Source: JAOPZW01 sp963851295 (GTDB taxonomy: Bacteria > Actinomycetota > Thermoleophilia > Solirubrobacterales > Solirubrobacteraceae). Taken from it: DNA of 64,000 nucleotides. The notes beneath the pieces are model-generated. The model did no database searches, was not told the origin of the DNA, and saw nothing but the letters and a program-made list of their open reading frames with translations. Positions within the stretch are counted from its first letter, which is position 1; the number at the start of each line of letters is the position of its first letter. Shown here piece after piece: positions 31,938 through 40,959 of this stretch. Position numbers and translations under genes: made by a program. Location of the stretch: contig CAWKOS010000004.1 in assembly GCA_963851295.1 (NCBI GenBank), positions 124,001 to 188,000 on the forward strand. Direction: 5' to 3'.

Positions 31938-32822
31938 ATGGCGTCGTCGCGCCGCCGTCCGAGTCACAGCGAGGAGGAGCACGAGAGCGACGAGCGCTGG
32001 CTGCTCACCTACGCGGACATGATCACGCTGCTGATGGCGCTGTTCATGGTCCTGTTCTCGATCTCCTCGGTGAACATCTCCAAGCTCCAGTCGCTGCAGC
32101 ACTCGCTGCAGGACGCGTTCTCCGGGCGCGTGCTCCCCGGCGGCCGCGCCCTCGAGGAGAGCGGCGGATCGACGACCTCCAAGCAGATCGTCGACAACCC
32201 GCCCGCCTCGATGCGCTCGACGACGGACGCCGCCAGCGCCAAGGCGCAGAAGGCCGCCGCCGCCGCGGCCGCCAAGGCCGAGGAGAAGGACTTCAAGGCG
32301 CTCAAGGCCCGCGTCGACGCCTACGTCGCCAAGCACGGTCTCAGCAGCAAGGTGACGACCCTCATCACGCGTGACGGGCTCGTCATCCGCCTGCTCACCG
32401 ACAAGCTGCTCTTCGCCAGCGGCTCCGCGACCGTCCAGCCGGGCGGCCGCGGGCTGCTGACCAACGTCGGCACCCTCCTGCGCGCCGAGAACCAGCACGA
32501 GATCCGCGTGCGCGGCTACACCGACCCCGTGCCCATCCACACGACCGCGTTCCCGTCCAACTGGGAGCTCTCGGCCGGCCGCGCCGCCTCGGTGGTGCGC
32601 GCCTTCGCCGGCGCCGGCGTCGCGCCGCAGCGCCTCGAGGCCGTCGGACGCGCGTCGCTCGATCCCCTGACCACCAACGCGACCGCCGCCGGGCGCGCCC
32701 GCAACCGGCGCGTCGAGGTGCTGCTCCCGCGCGCGGCTACAAGTACAGCCGCCGCGCAGGCCACGCAGCCCGAGACCAAGCCGCGGTTCGCGCCCGACTT
32801 CGGGCCGGAGGGCCTCAAATGA
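31938..32822 (+). CDS. motB: Flagellar motor stator protein MotB
   Basis: A 294-residue protein: a short cytoplasmic N-terminus, one membrane segment with the proton-binding Asp 27 (LLTYADMITLLMALFMVLFS), a Lys/Ala-rich linker around 95-120 and a C-terminal OmpA/peptidoglycan-binding domain (IRVRGYTDPVPIH, LSAGRAASVVRAF, RARNRRVEVLL). It anchors the stator to the cell wall. The start is two bases after motA; the stop overlaps fliL by four bases. Confidence 0.96.
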   Translation: MASSRRRPSHSEEEHESDERWLLTYADMITLLMALFMVLFSISSVNISKLQSLQHSLQDAFSGRVLPGGRALEESGGSTTSKQIVDNPPASMRSTTDAASAKAQKAAAAAAAKAEEKDFKALKARVDAYVAKHGLSSKVTTLITRDGLVIRLLTDKLLFASGSATVQPGGRGLLTNVGTLLRAENQHEIRVRGYTDPVPIHTTAFPSNWELSAGRAASVVRAFAGAGVAPQRLEAVGRASLDPLTTNATAAGRARNRRVEVLLPRAATSTAAAQATQPETKPRFAPDFGPEGLK

Positions 32823-33265
32823 AGGGCAAGCTGAAGATCATCGTTCCCCTCGTCCTGCTGATCGTCCTGGGGGGCGTCTACAAGTTCGTGCTGGCCAAGC
32901 CGACCGCGGCCGCCAAGCCGAAGGTGGAGGGCGAGGTGTACGTCCTGCCCAAGGACTTCCTCGTCAACCTCACCGACGGCAAGTTCGCCAAGCTCGGCAT
33001 CGGGCTCGTCTTCGACGAGGGCTTCACCGCGGCCCCGGCCGGGGGCGGCGAAGGCGCCGCCGCGCCGCCCGAGGGCTACGGCGCGCTCACCCAGGAGCCG
33101 GTCGTGCGCGACATCGTCACCGACGTCGTGACCGACTCGACCGCCGACGACCTCACGAGCCGCAAGGGCCGCGAGCAGATCAAGGCCAAGATCCTCAAGC
33201 GGCTCAAGGCCCAGACCGATGTCAAGGTCCACGAGGTCCTGCTGACCGACGTGGCCGTCCAGTAG
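32819..33265 (+). CDS. fliL: Flagellar basal body-associated protein FliL
   Basis: A 148-residue protein with one N-terminal membrane segment (LKIIVPLVLLIVLGGVYKFV, residues 4-23) and a periplasmic domain with YVLPKDFLVNLTDGKFAKLGIGLVFD and KILKRLKAQTDVKVHEVLLTDVAVQ, the FliL family pattern. FliL surrounds and supports the stator. It is in the motA-motB-fliL-fliN operon. Confidence 0.93.
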   Translation: MKGKLKIIVPLVLLIVLGGVYKFVLAKPTAAAKPKVEGEVYVLPKDFLVNLTDGKFAKLGIGLVFDEGFTAAPAGGGEGAAAPPEGYGALTQEPVVRDIVTDVVTDSTADDLTSRKGREQIKAKILKRLKAQTDVKVHEVLLTDVAVQ

Positions 33266-33296
33266 CACCAGCGAAGAACCCGAAAAGAGACCCGTC

Positions 33297-33620
33297 ATGT
33301 CCGATCAAGTCGAGTTCGCCCCCCTCGAGGCCAGCGCCACCGGCGAGGCCGCTCCGGCGGCCGACCTCGAGCGCCTGAACGACGTCACGGTCGAGCTGAC
33401 CGTCGAGGTCGGCCGCACGCGCATGACCCTGGGCCAGGCGCTCTCGCTCGGCCCCGGATCGGTCGTGACCCTCGACCGCCTCGCGGACAAGCCCGTCGAC
33501 CTGCTGGTCAACGGCAAGCCGATCGCCCGCGGCGAGGTCGTCGTCATCGACGAGGAGTTCGGGCTGCGCATCACCGAGGTCGCCACGCCGCGCCGCGGCG
33601 GCCTCGACCTTCCCCAGTAG
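33297..33620 (+). CDS. fliN: Flagellar motor switch protein FliN
   Basis: A 107-residue C-ring protein, one SpoA domain: LNDVTVELTVEVGRTRMTLGQALSLGPGSVVTLDRLADKPVDLLVNGKPIARGEVVVIDEEFGLRITEV (about residues 25-95). It matches the usual short FliN. The window also encodes FliY with a FliN-type domain, so this organism keeps both. AAAGAGA precedes the ATG. Confidence 0.95.
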   Translation: MSDQVEFAPLEASATGEAAPAADLERLNDVTVELTVEVGRTRMTLGQALSLGPGSVVTLDRLADKPVDLLVNGKPIARGEVVVIDEEFGLRITEVATPRRGGLDLPQ

Positions 33621-33684
33621 GGGCTCGCCGGCCGCCCGCGCGTACCCGCGCGGCGTTCGTCGCCAACGGCTCTGGACGTTCGTC

Positions 33685-33712
33685 CTAAAGCCGTTGGCCG
33701 TGCGGCCGATGA
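33685..33712 (+). promoter_or_regulatory. Sigma-28-type promoter for the fliO-flhF operon
   Basis: CTAAAG (33685-33690), 14 bases, GCCGATGA (33705-33712). The -35 box sits in a hairpin (CCAACGGC / GCCGTTGG, 33663-33697, with inner GGAC/GTCC), which may stop transcripts from upstream. The leader to fliO is about 31 bases. Confidence 0.65.
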
Positions 33713-33751
33713 CTACGGACGACTCGTCCCTCCCGAGTCGATCCGTCTCCA

Positions 33752-34282
33752 TTGCGAATCCCCCCTTTCATCTACGGGGCTGCCACCGCAGCCCTCGGCC
33801 TGGTGCTGCTCGCGCCGGCCGGCGCGCTCGCCGCGACCGGCTCGGGTGAGGACACCCCGCTGAGCCTGCCCGCCGACACGGGCGCCAAGCACGTCTCTGG
33901 CCCGTCCAGCGGCGGCTCGCTCGTGCGCACCTTCGTCGGCCTGGCCATCGTGCTCGCCGTCATCTACGGCGTCGCCTGGGTCCTCAAGCAGGTCAAGGCC
34001 TCCAAGGAGGACCGCCAGCGCGGGACCAGCCTCGAGTCGACCGCCGTCGTCCCGCTGGGCCCCAACCGCGCGCTGCACCTCGTGCGCGCCGGCCGCGAGC
34101 TCGTGCTCGTCGGCGTCGCCGAGCACGGCGTCACGCCGATCCGCACCTACTCCGAGGAGGAGGCGCACGAGCTTGGGCTCATCGCCGACGACGAGGACCT
34201 CGACGACTTCACCGCGGCGCCGCCGCGCGCCGGCGCCGTGCGCTGGCTGGACCGCCTGAAGGACCGGACGGTGCGGCGATGA
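33752..34282 (+). CDS. fliO: Flagellar biosynthesis protein FliO
   Basis: A 176-residue protein with an N-terminal signal-like hydrophobic stretch (about residues 8-27), a second membrane segment near 53-72 (LVRTFVGLAIVLAVIYGVAWVL), then a cytoplasmic domain with LESTAVVPLGPNRALHLVRAGRELVLVGVAEHGVTPI, typical of FliO/FliZ. It assists FliP assembly in the export gate. TTG 33752 is the first usable start after an in-frame stop at 33710. It overlaps fliP by four bases. Confidence 0.88.
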   Translation: MRIPPFIYGAATAALGLVLLAPAGALAATGSGEDTPLSLPADTGAKHVSGPSSGGSLVRTFVGLAIVLAVIYGVAWVLKQVKASKEDRQRGTSLESTAVVPLGPNRALHLVRAGRELVLVGVAEHGVTPIRTYSEEEAHELGLIADDEDLDDFTAAPPRAGAVRWLDRLKDRTVRR

Positions 34283-34917
34283 AGAGCGCCGACGGGGCCA
34301 ACGCCGTCCAGCTGCTGCTCCTCGTCGGCGGGCTCACGCTGATCCCCGCGCTGCTCTTCACGGTCACCGGCTTCACGCGCATCATCGTCGTCCTGGGCTT
34401 CATCCGCCAGGGCCTCGGCACGCAGACCGCGCCGCCCAACCAGGTCATGGTCGCGATCGCGCTCTTCCTCACGATCTTCGTGATGGCGCCGACCTTCAGC
34501 CAGATCAAGAAGGACGCCATCGACCCGCTGCAGAAGCACAAGATCACCCAGCAGCAGGCCTTCGAGCGCGGCCAGGAGCCGCTGCGCGAGTTCATGTTCC
34601 GCCAGACGCGCACGACCGACCTGGCGCTCTTCGTGAAGCTCGGCAAGGTCGAGGACGTCAAGACGCGCAAGGACGTCCCGACCTACGTCCTGATCCCGGC
34701 GTTCATCATCTCCGAGCTCAAGACGGCCTTCCAGATCGGCTTCCTGATCTTCCTGCCGTTCCTGGTCATCGACCTCGTCGTGAGCTCGACCCTGATGTCG
34801 ATGGGCATGGTGATGCTGCCGCCCGTCTTCATCTCGCTGCCCTTCAAGATCCTCCTGTTCGTCCTCGTGGACGGCTGGAACCTCGTCACCCGATCGCTCG
34901 TCGAGAGCTTCCACTGA
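34279..34917 (+). CDS. fliP: Flagellar export gate protein FliP
   Basis: A 212-residue membrane protein: LTLIPALLFTVTGFTRIIVVLGFIRQGLGTQTAPPNQVMVAIALFLTIFVM at the N-terminus and PAFIISELKTAFQIGFLIFLPFLVIDLVVSSTLMSMGMVMLPPVFISLPFKILLFV near the C-terminus, both hallmarks of FliP. FliP forms the core of the export channel with FliQ and FliR. It is shorter than enterobacterial FliP (245), lacking the cleaved signal peptide. Confidence 0.97.
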   Translation: MKSADGANAVQLLLLVGGLTLIPALLFTVTGFTRIIVVLGFIRQGLGTQTAPPNQVMVAIALFLTIFVMAPTFSQIKKDAIDPLQKHKITQQQAFERGQEPLREFMFRQTRTTDLALFVKLGKVEDVKTRKDVPTYVLIPAFIISELKTAFQIGFLIFLPFLVIDLVVSSTLMSMGMVMLPPVFISLPFKILLFVLVDGWNLVTRSLVESFH

Positions 34918-35186
34918 TGGGTCCCGACACCGTCCTCGAGCTGTCCACGCAGGCGCTGGAGATCGCGCTGCGCGTCGCGCTGCCGATGCTCGTGGCCGGC
35001 CTGGTCGTCGGCCTCGCCGTCTCGATCTTCCAGGCCGTCACCCAGATCCAGGAGCAGACGCTCTCCTTCATCCCGAAGATCCTGGCCCTGGCCGGCGTCC
35101 TCATCGTCGGCGGCCCGTGGATGCTCAACCAGCTGCTGTCCTACACGACCGACCTGTGGGCCTCGATCCCGCAGCTCATCGGATGA
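34917..35186 (+). CDS. fliQ: Flagellar export gate protein FliQ
   Basis: An 89-residue protein with two membrane segments (about residues 17-40 and 55-75), including VGLAVSIFQAVTQIQEQTLSFIPKI, the FliQ signature. It is a component of the FliPQR export channel. The start overlaps the fliP stop by one base, and the stop overlaps fliR by four. Confidence 0.97.
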   Translation: MGPDTVLELSTQALEIALRVALPMLVAGLVVGLAVSIFQAVTQIQEQTLSFIPKILALAGVLIVGGPWMLNQLLSYTTDLWASIPQLIG

Positions 35187-35968
35187 CGGTCAACGAGCTC
35201 GTCGCGCGCTTCGGCGAGCAGCACGTGATCGCCTTCTTCCTGGTGCTCGCGCGCGTGGGCCCGCTCTTCCTGCTGGCCCCGCTCTTCAGCTCGAAGATGA
35301 TCCCGGCGCGTGTACGCGGGATCGTCGCCGTCGCACTCGCCATCGGCCTCTCGCCCGTGGTCTCCAAGGGCGTGACGCTGTCCACCGACATCTACGAGAT
35401 CTGCTGGCTGATCCTCAAGGAGATGCTCGTCGGCGGCGCCTTCGCCTTCGCGATCGGCGGGTTGGCGGCGGCGCTGAGCGCGGCGGGCTCGCTGATCGAC
35501 ACCTCGATCGGCTTCTCCTACGGCAGCCTCGTCGACCCCCTGACCGGTAACCAGTCGACGGTCCTCTCCCAGGCCTACGCGATGGTCGGGATGATGGTCT
35601 TCATCGCCATCGGCGGCGACGGCTGGGTCGTGCAGGGCCTCGCGCGCACCTACGACCTCGTCGGCCTCGACGAGGCGCCCGCGCTCGGCCGCCTGGTCGG
35701 CGGCGTCGACGCCGTCTTCGGCTCGATCCTCATCTCCGCCCTCGAGGTCGCCGGCCCGGTGATGCTCGCGCTGATCCTCACCGACGCCGCCTTCGGCGTC
35801 GTCTCGCGCGTCGTCCCGCAGCTCAACGTCTTCGCCGTCGGCTTCCCCGCCAAGGTCGTCGTCGGGCTCCTGCTCGTCGGCTCCACGCTGCCCTTCGTCG
35901 CCGGATGGATCTCCGGCGAGCTGCAGCAGGACGTCGGCGCCGCCCTCCAAGCGATCCGGGTGGCCTGA
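35183..35968 (+). CDS. fliR: Flagellar export gate protein FliR
   Basis: A 261-residue membrane protein, five to six hydrophobic segments. Conserved features: VLARVGPLFLLAPLFSSKMIPARVRGIVAVALAIG at the N-terminus, and DTSIGFSYGSLVDPLTGNQSTVLSQAYAMVGMMVF in the middle. It completes the FliPQR channel. The start overlaps fliQ by four bases; flhB follows after one base. Confidence 0.97.
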   Translation: MTVNELVARFGEQHVIAFFLVLARVGPLFLLAPLFSSKMIPARVRGIVAVALAIGLSPVVSKGVTLSTDIYEICWLILKEMLVGGAFAFAIGGLAAALSAAGSLIDTSIGFSYGSLVDPLTGNQSTVLSQAYAMVGMMVFIAIGGDGWVVQGLARTYDLVGLDEAPALGRLVGGVDAVFGSILISALEVAGPVMLALILTDAAFGVVSRVVPQLNVFAVGFPAKVVVGLLLVGSTLPFVAGWISGELQQDVGAALQAIRVA

Positions 35969-35969
35969 C

Positions 35970-37034
35970 ATGGCCGGTGACAAGACCGAGAAGGCCACAC
36001 CCAAGCGCCGCGGCGAGGCCCGGCGCAAGGGCCAGGTCGCGCGCTCGGCCGACCTCCAGGGCGCCGTCGTGCTGCTCGTCGGGATCGTCGCCATCGGCGC
36101 GACCGGCCCGGCGATGGTCCAGCGCATGGGCGACCTGATGCGTACCGCCATCGCGCAGATGAGCTCGCCCGAGATCGTCTCCAAGAAGGGGATCGGCGTC
36201 CTGCTCGGCTCGGCCGCCCAGGCCTCCGCGCTGGCCGTGGCCCCGATCGCGCTGGCGTGCATGCTCGCCGGCGTCGCCGCGAGCGTCGGCATGGTCGGCT
36301 TCAAGCCCTCCGGCAAGGCGCTGCAGCCCGACCCCAAGCGCATCAACCCCGCCTCCGGCTTCAAGAACCTCTTCGGCCCCAACGCGCTCGTCGAGACCGT
36401 CAAGTCGATCGCCAAGGTCGGCGTCGTCGCCGGCATCGTCGCGGTCGCGCTGCTGCCCAAGCTGCCCGAGTTCGGCGGCATGGTCGGCCTCACGCCCACG
36501 GACTTCGGGACGATCCTCGCCGGCGACATGGGCGCGCTCGTCAAGCGCGCCGCTTTCGCCTACCTGATCATCGGGGCCGCCGACTACTTCTGGCAGCGCC
36601 ACCGCACCGAGAAGTCCATGAAGATGGACAAGCAGGAGATCAAGGACGAGGCCAAGGAGCAGCAGCTCCCCGCCGAGGTCCGCGGGACGATGCGCCGGCG
36701 CGCGATGGAGCTCACGCGCAAGCGCATGATGGCCGCGGTCCCCGAGGCCGACGTCGTCGTCACCAACCCGACGCACTTCTCGGTCGCCCTGCGCTACGAC
36801 CCCGAGCGCGCCGACGCCCCCGAGGTCGTGGCCAAGGGCCAGGACCACCTCGCCATGCGCATCCGCGAGATCGCGCGCGAGAACGGCATCCCCGTCGTCC
36901 CCGACCCGCCGCTGGCGCGCGGCATCTACGCCTCCGTCGAGGTCGGCCACCAGATCCCCGAGGAGTTCTTCGGAGCCGTCGCCGCCGTCCTCGCCTTCGT
37001 CTACCGCACGGCCGCCAGGAGGGCCGCCGCATGA
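35970..37034 (+). CDS. flhB: Flagellar export switch protein FlhB
   Basis: A 354-residue protein with four membrane segments in the first 210 residues (start AGDKTEKATPKRRGEARRKGQVARSADL), and a cytoplasmic domain with the autocleavage motif NPTH near residue 266 (VVVTNPTHFSVALRYDPE). Cleavage there permits the switch from hook to filament export, controlled by FliK. The end PEEFFGAVAAVLAFVYRT matches FlhX at 4510. It overlaps flhA by four bases. Confidence 0.97.
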   Translation: MAGDKTEKATPKRRGEARRKGQVARSADLQGAVVLLVGIVAIGATGPAMVQRMGDLMRTAIAQMSSPEIVSKKGIGVLLGSAAQASALAVAPIALACMLAGVAASVGMVGFKPSGKALQPDPKRINPASGFKNLFGPNALVETVKSIAKVGVVAGIVAVALLPKLPEFGGMVGLTPTDFGTILAGDMGALVKRAAFAYLIIGAADYFWQRHRTEKSMKMDKQEIKDEAKEQQLPAEVRGTMRRRAMELTRKRMMAAVPEADVVVTNPTHFSVALRYDPERADAPEVVAKGQDHLAMRIREIARENGIPVVPDPPLARGIYASVEVGHQIPEEFFGAVAAVLAFVYRTAARRAAA

Positions 37035-39091
37035 CCAATGCGCTGAAGCGCGCCTCGAAGTACGCCGACCTGATCGCCGCCGGCGTGGTGGTGCTGGTCG
37101 TCGTGATGATGGTCATCCCGCTGCCGCCGATGCTGCTGGACCTGATGATCACGCTGAACATCAGCGCGGCGCTGGCCATCGTCGTCGCGACCCTCTACGT
37201 CCCGCGCGCGCTGGACTTCGGGGCGTTCCCCTCGCTGCTGCTGCTGACCACGCTCTTCCGGCTGGCCATCAACGTCTCGGTCACGCGACTGATCCTCCTG
37301 CACGGCGACGCCGGCAACGTGGTCAAGGCCTTCGGCGAGTTCGTCGTCGGCGGCAACGTGGTCGTCGGCCTCGTCGTCTTCCTCATCCTCGTCGTCATCC
37401 AGTTCGTCGTGGTCACCAACGGCGCCGGGCGCGTGGCCGAGGTGGGAGCCCGCTTCACCCTCGACGCCATGCCCGGCAAGCAGATGGCGATCGACGCCGA
37501 CCTCAACGCCGGCCAGATCACCGAGGAGGAGGCGCGCCGCCGCCGCGAGGACATCGCCGCCGAGGCCGACTTCTACGGCGCGATGGACGGCGCCTCGAAG
37601 TTCGTCAAGGGCGACGCGATGGCCGCGGTGATGATCACCGCGATCAACCTCGTGGGCGGCATCGTCATCGGCGTCATGCAGCAGCACCGCGCCTTCTCGG
37701 ACGCCATCCAGCACTTCTCGCTGCTGAGCGTCGGCGACGGCCTCGCCGCCCAGATCCCGGCCCTGCTGATCTCGGTGGCGACCGGCATCATCGTCACCCG
37801 CTCGGCCTCGAAGGCCGATCTTGGCACCGACGTCGCCAAGCAGATCGCCGGCCAGCGCAAGGCCCCGCTCGTCGCGGGCGTCGTCATCTGCCTCTTCGCG
37901 CTGGTGCCGGGCCTGCCCAAGCTGCCGTTCCTGCTCATCGGCGGGCTCTTCTTCCTGGCCGGCCGCGCCATCGGCAACGTGATGGACGAGCGCGAGGAGG
38001 CGCAGGCCGCCGAGGCCGCGCAGGCCGCGCTGCCCGTCCCGGTCACCCCGCGCGACCAGGCGCTCGAGGCGCTGTCGATCGACCCCGTCGAGCTCGCCGT
38101 CGGCTTCGGCCTCGTGCCGCTCGTCGACGGCGGCGCCAACGGCTCGCTGCTCTCGCGCGTCGGCGCCGTCCGCCGCCAGGTGGCGGCCGACCTCGGCGCC
38201 GTCATCCCGCCGGTCCGCATCCACGACGACCTCGCCCTGGGCTCGCACGAGTACGTCATGAAGGTCCGCGGCAACGAGGTCGCACGCGGCTCGGTCATGG
38301 CGGGCCACCAGCTCGCCCTGGACCCGGGCGACGCGGTCGGCCAGCTCGCCGGGATCCCCACCACCGAGCCCGCCTTCGGCCTGCCCGCGGTCTGGATCCC
38401 GGATCCCGCGCGCGCCGAGGCCGAGGCCCTCGGCTACACGGTGGTCGACGCCGAGTCGGTCATCGTCACCCACCTCACCGAGACGATCCGCGCCCACGTG
38501 GCCGAGCTGCTCACGCGGCAGGACGTTCGCGCCCTGCTCGACAGGCTCAAGGAATCCAACGCGGCTGTCGTTGAGGAAGTTGTGCCCGAGCTCCTGTCCG
38601 TCGGCGAGATCCAGCGCGTGCTGCAGTCGCTGCTGCGCGAGGGCGTCTCGATCCGCGACCTCGGCGCCATCGTCGAGGCCGTGGGCGACCGCGCGCGCGT
38701 CACGCGCGACCCGGTGCTGCTGGCCGAGTACGCGCGCCAGGCCCTCGGGCGGGCGATCGTGACCCCGCACGTCGACGCCGAGCAGCGCCTGCGGGCGATC
38801 TCGCTCGATCCCGCGATCGAGCAGGAGATCTCGGAGTCGATCGCCCAGACGGCCGACGGCGAGTACCTCGCCATGGAGCCCAGCCGCGCCCAGGCGCTCG
38901 TGCGCTCGCTCGCCTCGCAGGCCGAGCACGCCGTCGCCCGCGGGGGCCGCCCCGTCGTGATCTGCAGCTCGCGCGTGCGCCGCCACCTTCGGCGCCTGGT
39001 CGAGCAGACCCTGCCTCACCTCGCCGTGTGCGCCTACAACGAGATCGCGCCCGGCATCAGCGTCGAGACGATCGGAGTCGTGTCCGCATGA
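37031..39091 (+). CDS. flhA: Flagellar export protein FlhA
   Basis: A 686-residue protein with eight membrane segments in the first ~330 residues (PPMLLDLMITLNISAALAIVV, FPSLLLLTTLFRLAINVSVTRLILL, conserved AVGDGLAAQIPALLISVATGIIVTR) and the FHIPEP signature in the Gly-rich loop (ARFTLDAMPGKQMAIDADLNAG). The C-terminal cytoplasmic part docks export substrates and chaperones. It overlaps flhB and flhF by four bases each. Confidence 0.98.
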   Translation: MTNALKRASKYADLIAAGVVVLVVVMMVIPLPPMLLDLMITLNISAALAIVVATLYVPRALDFGAFPSLLLLTTLFRLAINVSVTRLILLHGDAGNVVKAFGEFVVGGNVVVGLVVFLILVVIQFVVVTNGAGRVAEVGARFTLDAMPGKQMAIDADLNAGQITEEEARRRREDIAAEADFYGAMDGASKFVKGDAMAAVMITAINLVGGIVIGVMQQHRAFSDAIQHFSLLSVGDGLAAQIPALLISVATGIIVTRSASKADLGTDVAKQIAGQRKAPLVAGVVICLFALVPGLPKLPFLLIGGLFFLAGRAIGNVMDEREEAQAAEAAQAALPVPVTPRDQALEALSIDPVELAVGFGLVPLVDGGANGSLLSRVGAVRRQVAADLGAVIPPVRIHDDLALGSHEYVMKVRGNEVARGSVMAGHQLALDPGDAVGQLAGIPTTEPAFGLPAVWIPDPARAEAEALGYTVVDAESVIVTHLTETIRAHVAELLTRQDVRALLDRLKESNAAVVEEVVPELLSVGEIQRVLQSLLREGVSIRDLGAIVEAVGDRARVTRDPVLLAEYARQALGRAIVTPHVDAEQRLRAISLDPAIEQEISESIAQTADGEYLAMEPSRAQALVRSLASQAEHAVARGGRPVVICSSRVRRHLRRLVEQTLPHLAVCAYNEIAPGISVETIGVVSA

Positions 39092-40347
39092 GCACCGCCA
39101 CCGCCACCAAGACCTTCCGTGCCCGCAGCCTGACCGACGCGCTCGCGCAGGTCCGCGACGAGCTCGGTCCCGACGCGGTCGTCATCCGCCGTCGCGAGGG
39201 CCTCGAGGGCGGCGTCGCCGGCTTCTTCCAGAGGCCGGTCGTCGAGATCGAGGCGCAGCCCTCCGGCACCGGGCTCGACGTCATGGACGACTCGGCGCCG
39301 GCGATGCCCGAGCCGATCGCGGCCGCCGACCTCGCTCCCGTCCTCGCGCGCGACGCCGCCGCGGCCGGCTTCGCCGCCGCCCTGGCCACCGCCCAGGGCC
39401 AGCCGATCCTGACCTCCCCGGCCATCGACGCGATCCCGCAGCCGCGCGACTCCGCGCCGGAGGTGCGTCCGGTGAGCGACGCGCCCGCGTTCGTGCCGGA
39501 GCCGGTGGCGGTCGCCGTGGCCACGCCCGCGCCCGCGCCCGTGGCCGTGGCCGTGGCCCCCGTGGCCCCCGCGCCCGCCGCGTCGCCCGTCCACCCCGAG
39601 GCCGACCGCGTCCTCGGCGCCCTGCGCCGCGCGGGCCTCAGCGACGCCTTCTCGGCGGCCGTCGTCGACGAGGCCGCCGTCCACGGCCTGCCCTTCGCCG
39701 GCGAGGGCCACGACGCCCTGCGGCCCTTCGTCGCCCGCGCGCTCGCCCGCCGCCTCGAGGTCGCGCCCGTCGACGGCCCGCGCGCCGTCGCCGTGGTCGG
39801 CGCCGGGGGCTCCGGCAAGACCGCCGTCATCGCCCGCCTGGCGCTCGCCTACGCCGCCGCCGGGCGCATCCCCGTCGCCGTCATCGCCCTGCGCTCCAAG
39901 GACGGCGGCGCCGAGCTCGCCCGCCTGCTCGCCCCCGCCGGGGTGCCGATGTGGGCCACCGACGACATCGAGGGCGCCGCCGCCCGCATCGCCAACCTGC
40001 GCCGCGGCGCGCTCGTGCTCGTCGACACGCCGGCGCTGCCCGCGCAGCTGAGCGCCGACCCCTTCATGACCGACGCGCTGGGCGCCGACCTGCGCCGCCT
40101 CGGGATCGACGAGGTCCACCTCGCCCTCCCGGCCGTGCTCGCCGGCGAGGTCGCGCGCGAGCTGCTCACGGCCGCCCGCGCCCTCGGCGCCGGCCGCCTG
40201 GCCGTCACCCACAGCGACGCGACCGCGCGCCTGGGCATGGCCGTCGAGCTCGCCGTCGAGGCGCGCCTGCCGATCTCCTACCTCGTCGACAGCGCCGCCG
40301 TGCGCCCGGCCGTGGCCGAGGACCTCGCCTTCGCCCTGCTGCCCTGA
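39088..40347 (+). CDS. flhF: FlhF-like SRP-family GTPase
   Basis: A 419-residue protein beginning with the FlhF basic domain (TFRARSLTDALAQVRDELGPDAVVIRRRE), then a long Pro/Ala/Val linker and the SRP GTPase part with P-loop GAGGSGKTAVIARLA (about residues 238-252). Later motifs deviate: VDTPALPAQ in place of DTAGR, and THSDATARLG in place of TKxDE. GTP hydrolysis may be altered. FlhF places flagella. The usual partner flhG (ylxH/MinD-like) is not encoded next to it. Confidence 0.88.
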   Translation: MSTATATKTFRARSLTDALAQVRDELGPDAVVIRRREGLEGGVAGFFQRPVVEIEAQPSGTGLDVMDDSAPAMPEPIAAADLAPVLARDAAAAGFAAALATAQGQPILTSPAIDAIPQPRDSAPEVRPVSDAPAFVPEPVAVAVATPAPAPVAVAVAPVAPAPAASPVHPEADRVLGALRRAGLSDAFSAAVVDEAAVHGLPFAGEGHDALRPFVARALARRLEVAPVDGPRAVAVVGAGGSGKTAVIARLALAYAAAGRIPVAVIALRSKDGGAELARLLAPAGVPMWATDDIEGAAARIANLRRGALVLVDTPALPAQLSADPFMTDALGADLRRLGIDEVHLALPAVLAGEVARELLTAARALGAGRLAVTHSDATARLGMAVELAVEARLPISYLVDSAAVRPAVAEDLAFALLP

Positions 40348-40353
40348 CGTGCG

Positions 40354-40959
40354 ATGAGCCTGCCCGCCCTCGACACCCCCGTGATGCTGCGCATCCCCGA
40401 CCGGGAGACGATCTCGGCGCGCGTCGACGACGTCGGCCACGGCTGGCTCGACCTCGACCTGCGCCACGCGCCGCGCACCCCGCCGACGCACCTCGAGCGC
40501 CACTCGGTCTTCCTGGAGTACGTCGACCCCGCGGGCCTCGTGCGCATCATGGGCCACGTCAAGCTGTCGCCGACCTCGCCGCGCGTGGGGCCGCCGGTCC
40601 TGCGCTTCACCCATCGCGAGGTCATCCAGCTCCTGCGCCGCCGCGACTACGCCGGCGGCCTCGTCCACGCGCGCGTGACCCTCGTGCGCTCCGAGGAGGA
40701 GGGCGGCGGCGTCGCCCACGCGACCAAGACGGTCGCGGTCGGCTCCAAGGAGTTCGCCGTCCACGATCTTCCCGGCGCGACGGAGGGCGACCTCTTCGAG
40801 TTCACCATCTGGCCGGGCGGCAACGAGCCGCCGGTGACGGGCCGCGGGCGCGTCTCGCGCGTCGCCGCCAAGGGCCACGTCGTGATCGACTTCACCATGG
40901 TCGCCGAGTTCGAGCGCGAGCGCCTCGGGCGACTGCTGATCGGAAGGGACGAGAGATGA
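40354..40959 (+). CDS. PilZ/YcgR-like protein (degenerate)
   Basis: A 201-residue protein with a two-domain pattern like YcgR: a beta-rich N-terminal domain (TPVMLRIPDRETISARVDDVG) and a C-terminal PilZ-like domain ending EFERERLGRLLIGRDE. The c-di-GMP-binding motifs are poorly kept: LLRRRDYAGGLVHAR in place of RR-x-x-R, and no clear (D/N)-x-S-x-x-G. It may not bind the nucleotide. Position in the flagellar operon supports a YcgR-like brake or motility role. Overlaps the next gene by four bases. Confidence 0.65.
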   Translation: MSLPALDTPVMLRIPDRETISARVDDVGHGWLDLDLRHAPRTPPTHLERHSVFLEYVDPAGLVRIMGHVKLSPTSPRVGPPVLRFTHREVIQLLRRRDYAGGLVHARVTLVRSEEEGGGVAHATKTVAVGSKEFAVHDLPGATEGDLFEFTIWPGGNEPPVTGRGRVSRVAAKGHVVIDFTMVAEFERERLGRLLIGRDER

